Positions 61,404 to 64,000 of a stretch of DNA of 64,000 bases are shown here, one piece after another. Source of the stretch: Utricularia gibba. Its lineage: Eukaryota > Streptophyta > Magnoliopsida > Lamiales > Lentibulariaceae. The notes under the pieces are model-generated. The model saw only the letters and a list, made by a program, of their open reading frames with translations, made no database searches and had not been told where the DNA came from. How positions within the stretch are numbered: position 1 is the stretch's first letter; each line of letters opens with the position of its first letter. A program made the translations under genes and the position numbers. The DNA is taken from NCBI GenBank assembly GCA_002189035.1, contig CM007991.1, forward strand, positions 1,426,001-1,490,000, read 5' to 3'.

Positions 61404-64000
61404 ATGGCAAAGAAGTCCAAGAAACGCCATACAACGCATGGAAGAGAGTACCCTGGTTGTGTGCCCAGCTTGTTGAACATATTCGACTTTCGTCGTGGTC
61501 GATCCACCATACGAGGACTTCCTGATCGGCGCCCGCGCCCTTCGAATACGAGTACTGAAGGTGAGTTTCATGGCTCATGGAACAAGATCTTATGAATCAT
61601 CAAGCCTTGGAACAAAATTTTTTTAAGTTTATTCTTTGTTTCTTTGGTTTTTAACTTGGTGCAAAATAAGGTTAACTGGCTCAACGAGCTATTGGAATTA
61701 GCTTCGGAAACTGATTCACAATGGTTTTCCGCTGCAGGACGTTTGAGCATTGGAAATGGAACCGTCGCTGTAGGATGTGGTGAAGTTTTCGAAAGCAATG
61801 AGGTTCATGCTCATGCTCTAGCCAACTTTGAGCTCCTTCCATAATCCTAGATTTCCATGGTCCCTGTTTCAGATTTAGATATAATTTTCAGTATGGTTCA
61901 ATGTGTGTGTTGTCTACAACTGTATTTCAGACTTGTATTTAGGTTGCTTATCCTTATTTCAGGACCCTGAAGAAAAAGAGAGGTCAATGTCTGAGAATGC
62001 TAAACTAAGTGTTAAGGAAATCTTGAAAGTAGGCGTGATCAGTGAGGCAGATGTGGTAAACTTGCCTAGTAATTCTGAGGTGGGTGCAAATTGTTTGGTT
62101 GAGACAAAAGCATTTGATAAGCTTGTATATGAGACAGTGGTGGAGCATTTGGTCGGGATTAGTGATGAAACCTCTTTGGAAAATGATTTTTTCAAGTGTC
62201 TGGATTTGCTATCTGCTCAGGCAATCACGATAACGGATCAAAAGCTGGTGGCTGCGGTAAAACTTCTTTTGGAGGATAAGGTATTGAATGCAAGGAATTA
62301 TCCGAGTCCTTCCCCTGGAGATTCCATGGATGCAGTAAATATGTTAACAGAAAATTACACTTCGCTTGTGGAACTCCTACAAGAATTGCACATTTTCTGG
62401 CTTAAACGGGCTCTCCCTTGTCTGCGAGCATCTAACTTGCCTCACAGAAAACTAGGAAACACAAAAACCGATGAATATAGTAGCCATAAACACCAAAGGT
62501 TCTTCCGAAGCAGATCTTTGGAGAGCTTCCTTCTAGAAAGTGCTGAGTGCAATTCTTCTCTTGCTATGTTGGGGCCAAGTTCAGTTATGACACAGAACTT
62601 GAAAACTGATGCTTCTGTCAATGGTGCTTCCTTGCTGTCTTCCTACATGTATGATGAGCAGAAAAATGAGAGGTGCAAATCATTCCGTTTTTCATTTACT
62701 GAAATAAAAAGAAGGCTATGGCAGGTACTGGGAAGGGATCAAACAGTTATATCCTCGGTGTATTCTTCGAAATCCCAAAAGAGGAAGAATAGTGGAAAAC
62801 AGAAAAACCTTGATTGGAACTCTTCAAATAGGAACCATCTCTATAGTGAAAGATATATCTTATCCACTGGACAAAATGGAGAACAGAATATAGAGTTGAA
62901 AGAGAACGGGAATGACACTGCAAGATGTCAAGGGCATGGCATCTTGAGCATATATATCGAGGCCAAGAAACATATCTGTGAGATGTTGAAAGATGTAAAT
63001 GAAGAACCGGATCCAATAATAAAGAAGTTGGCCAAGTCCTCGGTCATGATACTTACTGCTCCTGATCCAGCAGTTGATGAAGTTTTAGGTAGCATGCCAT
63101 TTAGAACAGATGGTGATGATTGTGACGTTGATGTAAGGTCCACTGAAAGCCAATCTGCTGTCCCACATAGAGGCAACGGCAGAACGTTTGCTCTTGAGAT
63201 TCAATTTTCATATCCCGAATATGCAATCCCTCAAGGTAATGCATGTTGAAAAAATTTTAAAATTTGGAGGATAGAAGTCCAAAACCATCTCAAATGTGAT
63301 GCTTGACGGTTGCAGAGATCACAGAAGCAGCCGAGTCAGGGTATGAAGAAGCAGGAAAAATCACTGAGGCAAAATATGAATCATATACTAGTTCAATGGA
63401 TGGAGATTTCCAGCATGAGGACATTAGAGAAGATACATGTGCGGATACTGTTCATCAGACATACCTGAAATCAGTAAGATATAAGTGCTTGATTCTTGTG
63501 AGTTGACGTTAAATATCAGCCCGCACAATGTGGGCATAATGTGCGACAACCCAGCATCATTTGTATCATCGGAGTTTTTTTTGTAGCTCAACAAAATTCT
63601 GTTATATAATTCTGCGTCTTCCTTCGTTTCATATTTTATATTTCTCTGTTATTGATACTGGCAGGAACTTATTGAGAAAGATCAAATATTTTTCTCTCCA
63701 ACAGTTTCAAACTCACACTCTCCTGCTACACATGAAGCAAAAGGTTTTATGTCAGAGCGGCCTAGCCCTGTATCTGTTTTTGAGTCCTTATTCATGGATG
63801 ATACTAGCAGCTCTGCAAGCATTGCATCTGAGCCAGGTTAGATAAACCATGCAGCAATATTTGATCAAAGGATTGTAATTTTATTTAGTTTCATTTTTAG
63901 TTGACGGACGTTTCAATCTGTTTTCACTCAGTAAGGGAAATGAAACCTGACCATTTAAATTTTGAGGAGCAATATCCATCCTATGACCAAGGGAGCTGTA
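61404..64000 (+). CDS. TRM / DUF4378 family protein, 5' part (partial)
   Basis: N-terminal part of a long plant protein of the TON1-recruiting-motif (TRM) / DUF3741-DUF4378 group; these proteins are microtubule-array organisers. Exons: 61404-61560, 61738-61802, 61963-63235, 63316-63473, 63665-63836 and 63932 to the window end, all in phase. It starts MAKKSKKRHTTHGREYPGCV, followed by SLLNIFDFRRGRST, the typical opening of the group. A Ser/Lys-rich middle (RSRSLESFLLESAE, KRRLWQVLGR) follows, then RPSPVSVFESLF, which matches the PSPVSVL-type motif characteristic of the family. The C-terminal DUF4378 domain would lie beyond 64000. Exon 2 is short (65 bases) and inferred from phase only; the TTG-started ORF extension at 61374 is not used. 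Confidence 0.8.

Overview
This is ordinary gene-dense nuclear DNA from a flowering plant, most likely a eudicot. The evidence is the set of plant-only gene families (ZIF-type MFS carrier, SWEET, BPS1, TRM, plant SPPL, SKP1-like 21), chloroplast and mitochondrial presequences, many short AT-rich introns with GT-AG (and a few GC-AG) borders, and AT-rich spacers. I see no rRNA, tRNA, CRISPR, operon or intact transposon. I cannot name the species.

Layout from left to right: 5' end of a ZIF1-like transporter (-); SNF12/BAF60 SWIB chromatin-remodelling subunit (-); elongation factor 1-beta (+), head-to-head with it; a STEEP1-DUF167 fusion protein (+); intronless acetolactate synthase (-); serine decarboxylase (+); a 19-exon MORC ATPase (+); a clade III SWEET sugar transporter (-); an unexplained spacer; mitochondrial pyruvate dehydrogenase E1-beta (-); a large AT-rich spacer; a secreted GH3 beta-glucosidase (+); MSL1-type mechanosensitive channel (+); MPK4-type MAP kinase (-) head-to-head with BPS1-like (+); an F-box fragment (+); a PGAP6/TMEM8-like membrane protein (+); a CRCK-type receptor-like cytoplasmic kinase (-); an AT-rich spacer with two repeat families, one carrying the palindrome TAACCATGGTTA; an ELM2/SANT protein (+); MESD-like ER chaperone (+); SKP1-like 21 (+); signal peptide peptidase-like protease with PA domain (-); and the 5' part of a TRM/DUF4378 protein (+) running off the right end.

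The genes are independent housekeeping, metabolic and signalling loci and do not form a pathway cluster. Exon chains were rebuilt by hand from splice borders, reading-frame phase and family resemblance; most give an exact whole number of codons at the usual family length.

The main anomaly is that four genes (SWEET, BPS1, PGAP6-like, CRCK; the last twice) are each broken by one missing base, always at or next to a G or C run, while the downstream frame remains open and family-like. The simplest reading is homopolymer contraction in the assembly and not five pseudogenisation events. Other points of interest are three GC-AG introns, a stop codon split by an intron in EF1-beta, the STEEP1-DUF167 fusion in a lineage thought to lack STING, a His next to the herbicide-site Pro in acetolactate synthase, and the palindrome/tandem-repeat cluster near 46 kb. 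I did not find a convincing new multi-gene system.
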